Position numbers and translations under genes: made by a program. The notes beneath the pieces are model-generated. The model made no database searches. It was not told the origin of the DNA and saw only the letters and a list, made by a program, of their open reading frames with translations. A stretch of DNA of 64,000 nt. Source: Lysinimonas soli (GTDB taxonomy: Bacteria > Actinomycetota > Actinomycetes > Actinomycetales > Microbacteriaceae). The DNA lies in contig NZ_JBHSMG010000001.1 in the NCBI RefSeq assembly GCF_042655435.1, positions 372,001-436,000 on the forward strand, read 5' to 3'. Every line of letters begins with the position of its first letter. Position 1 is the first letter of the stretch. Shown in pieces: positions 37,335 to 47,830 of this stretch.

Positions 37335-38996
37335 ATGACCACCACCCCCGCAGCGCAGCCCGCCGCGCCGATTCTCGAGGTATCGGAACTCAATCTCGAC
37401 TTCTGGGTCGACGGCAGTTGGTACCCCGCTGCCAAGCGATTGAGCTACGACGTCAAGGCCGGCGAAGTGCTGGCGATCGTCGGCGAGTCCGGCTCGGGCA
37501 AGAGCTCCAGCTCGATGGCCCTGCTCGGCCTCACCCCGCAGAACGGTCGGGTCAGCGGCAGCGCCAAGCTCGGAGGCCGTGAGCTGATCGGAATCCCGGA
37601 AGGCCGGCTGCGCGCCATCCGCGGTAAAGACGTCGCGGTGATCTTCCAAGAGCCGATGACGGCGCTCAACCCGGTGTACACGATCGGCTTCCAGATCGCC
37701 GAGAGCCTGCGAACCCACCTCGACATGACCCCGGCCGATGCGCAGCGTCGGGCGATCGAATTGCTCGAGATGGTCGAGATCCCGAACCCCGAGGGCACGA
37801 TCCGCAAGTACCCGCATCAGCTGTCGGGAGGACAGCGGCAGCGGGCGATGATCGCGATGGCGATCTCCTGCGATCCGCTGCTGCTGATCGCGGACGAGCC
37901 CACGACGGCCCTCGATGTGACCGTCCAGGCCGAGATCCTCGACCTGCTCCGCAACCTCAGGACACGCCTGAACAGCGCGATCATCATCATCACCCACGAC
38001 ATGGGGGTCGTCGCCGACCTGGCCGACAAGGTCATCGTCATGAAAGACGGGGCGATCGTGGAGTCCGGCGACGTCAACGCCATCTTCACGGCGCCGACGC
38101 AGCCCTACACGCAGGAGCTCCTCGCGTCGGTACCGCACCTGCGCATCGGTGCGACCGACATCGCGCCGACCACGCGGTCGGGTGAGCCCGTCCTGCGGCT
38201 GTCGGACGTGGTCATCGAGTACCCGAAGCGCGGCCGGGTGCCCGCCTTCCGCGCCGTCGAGGACTTCAACCTCACGATCCATCCCGGCGAGGTCGTTGGG
38301 CTGGTCGGGGAATCGGGTTCCGGCAAGACGACCGTGGGTCGCGCCTCCGTCGGACTGCTCCCGATCGCGGAGGGGTCGCTGATCGTTCAGGGAGCGGATC
38401 TGGCGACCGCGTCACGGGCGAAGATGCGCGAGATCCGACGCACGATCGGCATCGTGTTCCAGGATCCGGGTTCCTCCCTCAACCCGCGGTTCCCCATCGG
38501 GCAGTCGATCGGTGAGCCGCTCCTGTTGTCGGGAAGGGCCGCGGGTGCGGAACTGAACGCGCGCGTCGAGGAGCTGCTCGACCAGGTCGAGCTGCCGCGG
38601 AGCTTCCGCAACCGCTACCCGCACGAGCTCTCGGGCGGTCAGCGTCAACGCGTCGGCATCGCGCGGGCGCTCGCCCTCCGGCCGTCGCTGCTGGTGGCCG
38701 ACGAGCCGACCTCGGCACTCGACGTGTCGGTCCAGGCCCGCTTCCTCGATCTGCTCCAGAACCTGCAGAAGCAGTTGCAGTTCGCCTGCCTGTTCATCAG
38801 TCACGATCTCGCGGTGGTCGACATGCTCTCCGACCGCATCGCTGTGATGAACAAGGGGCGCCTCGTCGAGGTCGGAACGCCGGACCAGATCCTGCGCAAC
38901 CCGAAGGATCCGTACACCCAGCGGCTCATCGCCGCCGTGCCGGTTCCCGATCCGCACGAGCAGCGCGAACGTCGGGAGCAGCGCCGGGCGAGCTGA
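37335..38996 (+). CDS. dual-domain ABC transporter ATPase (OppD-OppF fusion)
   Basis: A 553-residue fusion of two peptide-transporter ATPases. The first half has GESGSGKSS near residue 55, LSGGQRQRAM near 163 and LLIADEPTTALD. The second has GESGSGKTT near 325, LSGGQRQRVG near 433 and LLVADEPTSALD. Each half has the Opp C-terminal signature (PYTQELLASVPHL, PYTQRLIAAVPVP). Both sites look catalytically intact. It energises the binding protein and permeases encoded upstream, from which it is separated by a gene on the other strand, so it needs its own promoter or a long read-through transcript. Confidence 0.95.
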   Translation: MTTTPAAQPAAPILEVSELNLDFWVDGSWYPAAKRLSYDVKAGEVLAIVGESGSGKSSSSMALLGLTPQNGRVSGSAKLGGRELIGIPEGRLRAIRGKDVAVIFQEPMTALNPVYTIGFQIAESLRTHLDMTPADAQRRAIELLEMVEIPNPEGTIRKYPHQLSGGQRQRAMIAMAISCDPLLLIADEPTTALDVTVQAEILDLLRNLRTRLNSAIIIITHDMGVVADLADKVIVMKDGAIVESGDVNAIFTAPTQPYTQELLASVPHLRIGATDIAPTTRSGEPVLRLSDVVIEYPKRGRVPAFRAVEDFNLTIHPGEVVGLVGESGSGKTTVGRASVGLLPIAEGSLIVQGADLATASRAKMREIRRTIGIVFQDPGSSLNPRFPIGQSIGEPLLLSGRAAGAELNARVEELLDQVELPRSFRNRYPHELSGGQRQRVGIARALALRPSLLVADEPTSALDVSVQARFLDLLQNLQKQLQFACLFISHDLAVVDMLSDRIAVMNKGRLVEVGTPDQILRNPKDPYTQRLIAAVPVPDPHEQRERREQRRAS

Positions 38997-39027
38997 TCCC
39001 GGCCGGCCCTCGCCTAGGCTCGAACGA

Positions 39028-40866
39028 GTGACCGGTCGACGCAGTTTCGTGGTGCTGGGGGTCGCCGCCCTCATCTCGGCGGCGCTCGTCGGGTGCACGC
39101 CGCAGACCATCCTGGTGGCCGGCAGCGAGGTGCGCGTCGCGGTGTCCGACCCGTTCACCTCGCTCAATCCGGCGACCTCCTACGGGCGCGGCTCGGTCAC
39201 GAACGGCCAGCTGGCGCAGTTGACGACGACCGGATTCGCCTACCCGGACGACCACTACGGCACGGTCGTCGACGGCTCGTTCGGTTCGGCGACTCTCGTC
39301 AGCCGCGATCCGCTCGTCGTCACCTACCGGGTGAACTCGGGCGTGACCTGGTCCGACGGCGCGCCGGTCGACGCCGCCGACCTGCTGCTCGCCTGGGCGG
39401 CGAACTCGGGCGCGCTCAATACGCCCGGATTCGACGACTCGAGGTACGTCGACCCGGCCACCGGGCGCTACACACGCTCGTTCCCGAAGAACGTCGTGTT
39501 CTTCGACGGGGCGATCGGATCCGGCCTCGAGAAGGCGCGCGCGGCCCCGCTGGTCGGTTCCGACGGGCGCTCGATCACGGTGACGTTCGGCTCCTTCGAT
39601 CCGGACTGGAAGACCGCGCTCGACCCCGGGGTGCCCGCGCACGTGCTGGGCTCCGAGGCCCTGGGAGTCGCGGCATCCGATCCGAAGGCGGGCAAGAGGG
39701 CAGTGCTCGACGCGATCGAGAAGAGGGATGCCACCAGGCTCGGTGCGCTCGCCCGGTTCTGGAACGACGGCTTCAATCTCGACGCCACGCCGAAGGACCG
39801 TCGCCTGCTGGTGTCGGACGGGCCGTACACCGTGTCCCGTATCGTCGCGGACCGGGTGACCCTGAGCGCGAATCCGCGCTACGCGGGCGACCGCCGACCC
39901 GCCTTCGCGAAGGTCACCGTGCGCGTCTCGACGGATCCGCTCGAGACGGCGAAGCTGCTCGCGTCCCGAGCCGTCGACATCGCCACCGTGCAGCCGAGCG
40001 CGGCGACCGTGAGCGCCCTCGGAGCGATCTCGGGCGTCACGGTGACTCCGGGTACCGAAGCGCGCTTCGAGCACCTCGACCTGCAGTTCGCCGACGGCAG
40101 GAACGGCACCTTCGGCGACGCGAGGGTGCGCGAGGCCTTTCTCAAGGTCGTTCCGCGCGCGCAGATCCTGCGGCAGCTGGGTTCCTCGGGCGGGGGCCGA
40201 GCGACCCTGCTGGACTCGTTCTCCCTGCGTCCCGGCGCGTCCGGCTACGCCGCCTCGGTCGCCCGTAACGGATCGGCCGCCTACCGTTCGACCGACATCG
40301 ATACGGCGAAGCGGCTGCTGGCCCAGGCGGGGGTGTCGAACCCGCAGGTGTGCGTGCTCTACGACCCGACGAACCCGCGACGCGTCACCGAGTTCCAGCT
40401 GATCCAGCGCAGCGCCGCCCGCGCCGGATTCGTCGTGACCGACTGCTCGAGCGGCGACTGGCAGGGGCTGCTGGGCGTCGCCGGCGCGTACGACGCAGCC
40501 CTGTTCGCGTGGGACACCACGCGGCTGGGCCCGGCGGCGCAGAGCCTGGTGTTCCGCAGCGGATCGCGCCTGGCCAACTTCAACCGCTACTCCGACCCGA
40601 AGGCCGACGCGCTGATCGACCGGGCGGTGGCGACGGATGATCCGGCGACGCAGACCTCGCTGCTGAGCGAACTCGACGCCCGGATCTGGGCGGCCGGCTA
40701 CGGGGTCCCGTTGTACGCGTATCCGACTCTCACCGCCGTCGACGACCGCGTGACGGGGGTGACACGCTCGCCCTTGGCCGGATCGATCTTCTGGAATGCC
40801 TGGACCTGGAAACCCGCTGCAGTGACGACGTCCCACCCCGGCGGCGGAGCCTCTCCCGGGCCCTGA
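39028..40866 (+). CDS. family 5 binding-protein-like lipoprotein (LpqW-like)
   Basis: A 612-residue lipoprotein with signal peptide and lipobox ending at Cys23 (AALVGC). The body has the same fold family as the first binding protein (VTWSDGAPVDAADLLLAW, REAFLKVVPRAQIL) but is only distantly similar. It starts at GTG 7 nt after TAGGCT, so it has its own promoter. It directly precedes typA. In mycobacteria the gene beside typA is lpqW, a relative of these binding proteins that acts in mannoside lipid synthesis and not in transport. I infer an LpqW-type role is possible; a second cargo-binding protein for the importer is the alternative. Confidence 0.85.
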   Translation: MTGRRSFVVLGVAALISAALVGCTPQTILVAGSEVRVAVSDPFTSLNPATSYGRGSVTNGQLAQLTTTGFAYPDDHYGTVVDGSFGSATLVSRDPLVVTYRVNSGVTWSDGAPVDAADLLLAWAANSGALNTPGFDDSRYVDPATGRYTRSFPKNVVFFDGAIGSGLEKARAAPLVGSDGRSITVTFGSFDPDWKTALDPGVPAHVLGSEALGVAASDPKAGKRAVLDAIEKRDATRLGALARFWNDGFNLDATPKDRRLLVSDGPYTVSRIVADRVTLSANPRYAGDRRPAFAKVTVRVSTDPLETAKLLASRAVDIATVQPSAATVSALGAISGVTVTPGTEARFEHLDLQFADGRNGTFGDARVREAFLKVVPRAQILRQLGSSGGGRATLLDSFSLRPGASGYAASVARNGSAAYRSTDIDTAKRLLAQAGVSNPQVCVLYDPTNPRRVTEFQLIQRSAARAGFVVTDCSSGDWQGLLGVAGAYDAALFAWDTTRLGPAAQSLVFRSGSRLANFNRYSDPKADALIDRAVATDDPATQTSLLSELDARIWAAGYGVPLYAYPTLTAVDDRVTGVTRSPLAGSIFWNAWTWKPAAVTTSHPGGGASPGP

Positions 40867-40981
40867 TCAGGTGTTCCCGCCCTTGGTCGGCTAGAATGAA
40901 GGGTCCGCGGCCCGCTGTCGCGCCGCATCTCATCTTCCCCGGTGCATTTCGGGGCCCTCCTTCCTTTCTCGAGGTATTCCC

Positions 40982-42895
<1,914 letters not shown>

Positions 42896-42994
42896 CGGCT
42901 CTCCTGCGGCTCCGGAGTGCGGAGTCGTCGTTGTCGACGGGGCATCTCGGCAATACACTGTGCGCGTATCGCCACGCCGAGAGATGAGGACCTC

Positions 42995-43477
42995 ATGACC
43001 ACGTCGCGTACCCGCGCACGCCTGCCCATGATCGCCACGGCGGTGTCCGTCGCCCTCGCGGTTCCCCTCCTGCTCTCGGGCTGCAGCCTGATCCACCTCC
43101 CGGGGTCCGGCGGCGGAGGGGTCTCGATCCCCGGAGTGGGCTCCGTGGGCAGTGGCAAGCTGCCGAGCGATTTCCCGTCGGACGTCCCCGTCATCAAGGG
43201 AGACATCGTCTCGGGACTCTCGGTCGGCAGCGGCAAGGACAAGGTCTGGAACGTGACGGTGAAGGTCTCGGGCATGAACGCCTTCGACGACATCAAGAAG
43301 GCGTTCGGCGACGCCGGCTTCACCGACGGCGGACTGTCCGGCACCACCAGCGACAGCGCGACCGGCACCTTCACCAAGGGCGACTTCAGCGCGCTCGTCG
43401 TCGTCTCGAAGGCCGACGAGAAGACCGGCTGGGTGGCGAACTACACCGTCTCGAGCACGACCAAGAGCAGCGGCTAG
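42995..43477 (+). CDS. small lipoprotein of unknown function
   Basis: A 160-residue predicted lipoprotein. The signal peptide ends at LLLSGC (Cys30) and a Gly/Ser-rich tether (about 35-55) leads to a soluble domain of about 100 residues with alternating strands. I do not recognise the domain. ATG 42995 is chosen because the signal peptide starts there and GAGATGAGGA lies just upstream. Its TAG stop overlaps the TAG stop of the convergent efeB by 3 bases, so no terminator fits between them. Confidence 0.82.
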   Translation: MTTSRTRARLPMIATAVSVALAVPLLLSGCSLIHLPGSGGGGVSIPGVGSVGSGKLPSDFPSDVPVIKGDIVSGLSVGSGKDKVWNVTVKVSGMNAFDDIKKAFGDAGFTDGGLSGTTSDSATGTFTKGDFSALVVVSKADEKTGWVANYTVSSTTKSSG

Positions 43478-44775
43478 GCGAACAGGGTCGCCCCGATCGA
43501 TTGCCCGGCCCGCGCGCCGGGCGGGACCGCGAAGATCGCCGAGCCGACGTGCTTGATGTACTCGTTCATGGCGTCATCGGCGAGGTTGTGCTGCACTCGG
43601 ATGAACTGCTCGGGTGAGCGCTGGAACGAGATGAAGAACAGCCCGGCATTCAATCGCCCGAGCTCGTCGTTGCCGTCGACGAAGTTGTAGCCCCGCCGCA
43701 GCAGCCGGGTTCCCTTGTTGAAGTCGGGGTGGGCGAGCCGGACGTGCGACTGCGCGTCGATCTTCGTGCTGCCGTCGGCCCGCCTGGCGTGGAAGTCGGG
43801 TTCGGTGAACTCCGTTCCCCCCGAGAGCGGTGCTCCCTCTCCCTTGTCGCGGCCGATCACGCGCTGCTGCTCCCCGAGTTGGGTGTGATCCCAGTTCTCG
43901 ATCACCATGCGGATCTTGCGGGCCACCAGGTAGCTGCCGCCGGCGAGCCAGGCGGGCCCGTCGCTCGCCGACACCCACACGTCGTCGTCGACGGCGGCGG
44001 TCTCTTCGGCCTTGATGTTGGCGGTGCCGTCTTTGAATCCGAACAGGTTGCGGGGGGTGGTCTGCGCCGTCGAGGTGGACGAGGTGCGCCCGAACCCGAG
44101 CTGCGACCAGCGCAGAGCCGCACGACCGAAGGCGATGCGACTCAGATTGCGGATCGCGTGCACCGCAACCTGGGGGTCATCGGCACAGGCTTGAACGCAC
44201 AGGTCGCCGCCGCTGGCGGCCGCGACGAGCAGATCCCCGCGGAAGTGCGGTAGCTCCCTGAGCAGCGGGGGAGTGCGCGCGGCGATACCGAAGCGGTCGG
44301 TGCCGGCGGCATCCCGGAACAGCGTGGGTCCGAACCCGAAGGTGATGGTGAGGCCGCTCGGCGGCAGCCCCAGGGCTTCCCCGGTGTCGTCGGGGGGCGC
44401 GAGCAACTCGCCGTCGACAGCACCGTCGCCGATCGTCGAGCCCTGGGTCAGTCGCGCGGCCGCGGCGGTCCAATCGGACAGCAGCGAGATCAGGTCGGCG
44501 CGGGTCGCGGTCGACGACATGTCGAACGCCGCGAAGTGCAGCCGATCCTGACTCGGCGTGACGATGCCCGCCTGATGCGCGCCGTGGAATGGATAGCGAT
44601 TCGACGAACCGGATGCACCGGACAGCGCCGCGGCCGTCGTCAGGGCCCCCGCGCCGCCGCCGAGCGCGAGACCGGCGACGCCCGCGCCGGCGAGACCGAG
44701 CAATCCCCGGCGGCTGAGCGCCGCCTTCGTGTCGGATGGGCCCGTGTCGGGGAGCGTCGTGTCGGGGGTGCTCAT
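43474..44775 (-). CDS. efeB: deferrochelatase/peroxidase EfeB (Dyp-type)
   Basis: A 433-residue Dyp-type haem peroxidase exported through the Tat pathway. The twin arginines are Arg22-Arg23 (LSRRGLLGLAGAG). GFKDGTANI carries the conserved Asp-Gly of the haem pocket, and IENWDHTQLGEQQRVIGRDK and FISFQRSPEQFIRVQ are typical of EfeB. In the EfeUOB system it oxidises Fe(II) and can take iron from haem outside the membrane. ATG 44775 is taken as start; it overlaps the efeO stop by 4 bases. A tatB gene lies at 55.2 kb. Confidence 0.95.
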   Translation of the reverse strand: MSTPDTTLPDTGPSDTKAALSRRGLLGLAGAGVAGLALGGGAGALTTAAALSGASGSSNRYPFHGAHQAGIVTPSQDRLHFAAFDMSSTATRADLISLLSDWTAAAARLTQGSTIGDGAVDGELLAPPDDTGEALGLPPSGLTITFGFGPTLFRDAAGTDRFGIAARTPPLLRELPHFRGDLLVAAASGGDLCVQACADDPQVAVHAIRNLSRIAFGRAALRWSQLGFGRTSSTSTAQTTPRNLFGFKDGTANIKAEETAAVDDDVWVSASDGPAWLAGGSYLVARKIRMVIENWDHTQLGEQQRVIGRDKGEGAPLSGGTEFTEPDFHARRADGSTKIDAQSHVRLAHPDFNKGTRLLRRGYNFVDGNDELGRLNAGLFFISFQRSPEQFIRVQHNLADDAMNEYIKHVGSAIFAVPPGARAGQSIGATLFA

Positions 44776-46004
44776 CCGGCGGCAACTCCGAGCACGGTGT
44801 GCGTCAGCCGCGAGAGGGGCTCGGCGAGCGCGTTCACCTGGTCGGAGAGCTCCTTGCGCTGGGCGTCGGTGACCTGGTCGTACGGCGTGAAGCCGGCGTC
44901 GATGCTGCCGTAGCGGGCCAGCAGCCCGTCGAGCGCGGCGAACTCCTTCGTGATCGTCGCGACCAGCTTCGTCCCCGCGGAGCCCGACGCGGTGGCCAGG
45001 GCCGTGACGTTGCCGAACGCCACCTGGGCGCCCTGCACGTTGGCGGCGAAGTCCGAGAGGTCGGTGTGCGACCACCAGTCCTCCTCGCCCGTGATCTTGC
45101 TCGAGGCGACCTCGTCGAGCAGTCCGATCGCTCCGTTGCTGATGTCGGCGAGCGTCACAGAGAAGCTCTTGGCCGAGACCAGCGTCGAGAGCTTCTGCAC
45201 GTCGCGGATGAGCCCTTGCCCGAAGACGGTGCGCTGCGCCGGGGTGGATGGCGACCAGCCGGTGGCTGCGTCGGCCCCGTCGGCGTTGAGCGCACCCGCC
45301 GTCGGCGGCCAGAGGTCCTTCTCGATGCGGTGGAATCCGGTCCACGAGAGGCCGTCGGCGGTGGCGTCGACCTCCCGGTAGTCGATCTTCGGGTCGAGGT
45401 CGCCGAACGCCTCCGCGGTCGGCTCGATCCGCTCGTAGTGGGCGCGCGTCGACGCGTAGAGGGCTCGTGCGGCGCTGTCGTCCCCCTTCTCGTACGCGGC
45501 GACGAAGGTCGTGACGGCGGGCAGCAGCTCGGCCGTCTGCGAACGGACGTAGGCGACGTAGCCGGTCACGGCCTTCGCCGTGAGCTTCTTGGTGTCGCCC
45601 GTGACCGCGACCTTGTCGCCCGTCACCGTGAACTCCGCGAGCCCGACCGGCGCACCCACCTGCTGGAATTTGCACGCCGTGTAGTAGGTGCCGGGCTCGA
45701 GCTGAGCGACGAACGAGACCGTCTGGCCGGGCGTCACGTTCTCCTTCTCACCGACGATGCGGAGCTTGTCGTCGGCGAGGATCTCGAACTCGTTGACGTC
45801 GGTGCCCGCGTTGGTGAGGGAGAAGGCCACGCTGCCCGAGGTGGCGGTCGCGGCCGAGACCGCGCAGCCCGTGTCGGTCATCTTCACGCTCAGGGCGCGT
45901 GCGGATCCCGCGTTGGGCACGCACCCGGCGAGGGCGAGGGTGACGAGGGCGGCGGCAGCGGCGGCTGCGCCGGGGCGCGGGCGAAGGCGGGGGCGGCTGG
46001 GCAT
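44772..46004 (-). CDS. efeO: iron-uptake lipoprotein EfeO (cupredoxin plus M75)
   Basis: A 410-residue lipoprotein: lipobox LALAGC with Cys28, then a cupredoxin-like domain (about 35-140, with NEFEIL and ACKFQ), and an M75/imelysin-type helical domain with the HxxE motif in GFHRIEKDLW. In EfeUOB it binds ferrous or ferric iron and feeds the permease. ATG 46004 is preceded by AGGAG. It follows efeU after 38 bases and overlaps efeB by 4 bases, so the three genes are one operon. Confidence 0.94.
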   Translation of the reverse strand: MPSRPRLRPRPGAAAAAAALVTLALAGCVPNAGSARALSVKMTDTGCAVSAATATSGSVAFSLTNAGTDVNEFEILADDKLRIVGEKENVTPGQTVSFVAQLEPGTYYTACKFQQVGAPVGLAEFTVTGDKVAVTGDTKKLTAKAVTGYVAYVRSQTAELLPAVTTFVAAYEKGDDSAARALYASTRAHYERIEPTAEAFGDLDPKIDYREVDATADGLSWTGFHRIEKDLWPPTAGALNADGADAATGWSPSTPAQRTVFGQGLIRDVQKLSTLVSAKSFSVTLADISNGAIGLLDEVASSKITGEEDWWSHTDLSDFAANVQGAQVAFGNVTALATASGSAGTKLVATITKEFAALDGLLARYGSIDAGFTPYDQVTDAQRKELSDQVNALAEPLSRLTHTVLGVAAG

Positions 46005-46042
46005 GGGTCTCCTGGGGAAAGGGGGTGTGACGGCGAGGAGGA

Positions 46043-46945
46043 CTAGGCGCGGGGGACGGCACGCACGGCGTGGGCGTCGTCGGCGACGGCATCGATTCCG
46101 TCGGATGTCGTGATCGGGGGCGTCGACGCACCGCGCGGTGAACGTGTGGCGAAGCTGACGCGCAGGAAGAGCGTGAGCACGACCGCGATGTAGAGCAGCC
46201 ACACGATGACCCGGGCCCAGCTCGGCTCCGGGGTGAAGTTGAACACTCCCGAGAGCACGATGCCGTACCAGCTGGTGCTCGGAATGACCCCCGACAGGTT
46301 GTAGGCCACGGCGTCCGCACCCGGGATCCAGCCGGCCTCCTGCAGGTCGCCCACGCCGTAGGCGAGCACCCCGGCGGCGACCACGACGAGGAAGGCGCCG
46401 GTCCAGAGGAAGAACTTGCTCAGATTGATGCGCACGAGCCCGCGATAGATCAGGTACGAGACCACCACCGAGAGGGCCAGGCCGATCGCGGCCCCGATCG
46501 TGCCGAGCACGGCGCTGCCGCTGGAGGTGATGCTCGCCCAGACGAACAGGGCGGTTTCGACGCCCTCGCGCCCGACGCTCACCACTCCGAGTACGACGAT
46601 GCCGAGTGCCGACCCGGTGATCGCGGAAGCGAGCCGGGACTGAAGCTCACCCTTGAGGTGCCGGGCGTGGCGCGCCATCCAGAAGATCATCCAGGTGACC
46701 AGGCCGACCGCGACGATCGACAGCGAGCCGCCGAGCGCCTCCTGAGCCTGCGAGCTGAGTCCGTACGGGCCGAAGGTCAGCAGCGCCCCGACCCCGAGCG
46801 AGATCGCGATCGCGGCCGCGATGCCGATCCAGAGCTTCGGCAGTACGTCGGTGCGGCCGATCTTGCGCAGGTAGGCGACGAGGATGCCGACGACGAGGCC
46901 GGCTTCGAGGCCTTCGCGCAGGCCGATCAGTGCGTTCGCGAGCAC
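46043..46945 (-). CDS. efeU: ferrous iron permease EfeU (FTR1 family)
   Basis: A 300-residue membrane permease with about seven helices. Both REGxE iron-transfer motifs are present, REGLE at residues 9-13 and REGVE near 128. The C-terminal 30 residues are a cytoplasmic tail. It is the first gene of efeUOB. An iron-box-like dyad (46991-47009) lies upstream of its start, so DtxR/IdeR control is expected. Confidence 0.95.
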   Translation of the reverse strand: MLANALIGLREGLEAGLVVGILVAYLRKIGRTDVLPKLWIGIAAAIAISLGVGALLTFGPYGLSSQAQEALGGSLSIVAVGLVTWMIFWMARHARHLKGELQSRLASAITGSALGIVVLGVVSVGREGVETALFVWASITSSGSAVLGTIGAAIGLALSVVVSYLIYRGLVRINLSKFFLWTGAFLVVVAAGVLAYGVGDLQEAGWIPGADAVAYNLSGVIPSTSWYGIVLSGVFNFTPEPSWARVIVWLLYIAVVLTLFLRVSFATRSPRGASTPPITTSDGIDAVADDAHAVRAVPRA

Positions 46946-46990
46946 GGGATGCTTTCTGTGGAGTGGTTCGGGAGGGGTTGGCGCCTTTGG

Positions 46991-47009
46991 TGAGGCTAGC
47001 CTAACTAAT
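46991..47009. promoter_or_regulatory. DtxR/IdeR-type iron box upstream of efeU
   Basis: The 19-base sequence TGAGGCTAGCCTAACTAAT matches 14 of 19 positions of the DtxR/IdeR consensus as I remember it (TTAGGTTAGCCTAACCTAA), including the central TAGCCTAAC. It lies about 45 bases before the efeU start and also 5' of the rightward membrane-protein gene. Repression under iron-replete conditions is inferred. Confidence 0.72.
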
Positions 47010-47057
47010 CCAACCCTAACCGCGGCGGGCTAGTGTTGTCCACCGGAGGATCCCGCC

Positions 47058-47459
47058 ATGCAGCAGATGTCCAGCCCCGCCGATCCCGAATCACTCGGGT
47101 TCGGTGCCACCGCGCTCAGTTGCGTCTTCGCGGGCCTGGCCGGCGTCGTGGTGGGTGTGATCACGACGTTCACCCACGAGCAGCTCGCGCCGTGGGGGCT
47201 CGTGGCGGGGCTGGCCATCGTCGCCGCGCTCGTCGGGGGATTCCGGTTGGTGTTCGACAGCCGCGTCGTCGGTGCCGCTGCCGCACTCGGGGTGATCGGC
47301 GCGAGCTTCGTGCTCACCCTTCCCGGTGCGGGCGGCGCGGCCCTCGCCCTGAGATCGGCGCTCGACTGGGCGTGGCTCGCGGGACCGGCGATCCTGTCGG
47401 CGATCGTGGTGGCTTCACCGCGCCGGCGTTCCCGCGGCCCTCTTCCGAGCGCGGAGTGA
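47058..47459 (+). CDS. small membrane protein, DUF6113-like
   Basis: A 133-residue protein with four hydrophobic segments (about 18-40, 45-65, 70-90, 100-122) and an Arg-rich tail. Its place just before a seven-iron ferredoxin gene matches the actinobacterial DUF6113 family (similar to a membrane protein near mshB in mycobacteria), from memory. ATG 47058 follows GGAGGA (47044-47049) at good spacing. TAGTGT at 47031-47036 is a possible -10. The function is unknown. Confidence 0.75.
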   Translation: MQQMSSPADPESLGFGATALSCVFAGLAGVVVGVITTFTHEQLAPWGLVAGLAIVAALVGGFRLVFDSRVVGAAAALGVIGASFVLTLPGAGGAALALRSALDWAWLAGPAILSAIVVASPRRRSRGPLPSAE

Positions 47460-47487
47460 CGCGCTGAGCTCCACCTAGAATGGGGGA

Positions 47488-47808
47488 GTGACCTACGTCA
47501 TCGCTCTCCCCTGCGTCGATGTGAAAGACCGTGCCTGCATCGACGAGTGCCCCGTCGACTGCATCTACGAGGGCGATCGGATGCTCTACATCCACCCCGA
47601 CGAGTGCGTGGACTGCGGGGCTTGCGAGCCGGTGTGCCCCGTCGAGGCGATCTACTACGAAGACGACCTCCCCGAGAAGTGGGCCGATTACTACAAGGCG
47701 AACGTCGAGTTCTTCGCCGAGGTCGGCTCGCCCGGCGGCGCCGCGAAGGTCGGCGTGATCCCGGGCGACCACCCGATCGTCGCGGCACTTCCGCCTCAGG
47801 GCGCGTAG
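47488..47808 (+). CDS. fdxA: seven-iron ferredoxin
   Basis: A 106-residue ferredoxin with eight cysteines at 9, 17, 21, 25, 40, 43, 46 and 50. The first set (CxxxxxxxCxxxC) suits a 3Fe-4S cluster and CxxCxxCxxxCP a 4Fe-4S cluster. It is an electron carrier for P450s and other oxidoreductases. The GTG start is exactly 6 nt after TAGAAT (47476-47481), so the message is probably leaderless even though GGGGGAG could look like a ribosome site. It precedes dapC, as in mycobacteria (fdxC). Confidence 0.96.
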   Translation: MTYVIALPCVDVKDRACIDECPVDCIYEGDRMLYIHPDECVDCGACEPVCPVEAIYYEDDLPEKWADYYKANVEFFAEVGSPGGAAKVGVIPGDHPIVAALPPQGA

Positions 47809-47830
47809 CCGACGACGCCGGTCCGACCCC

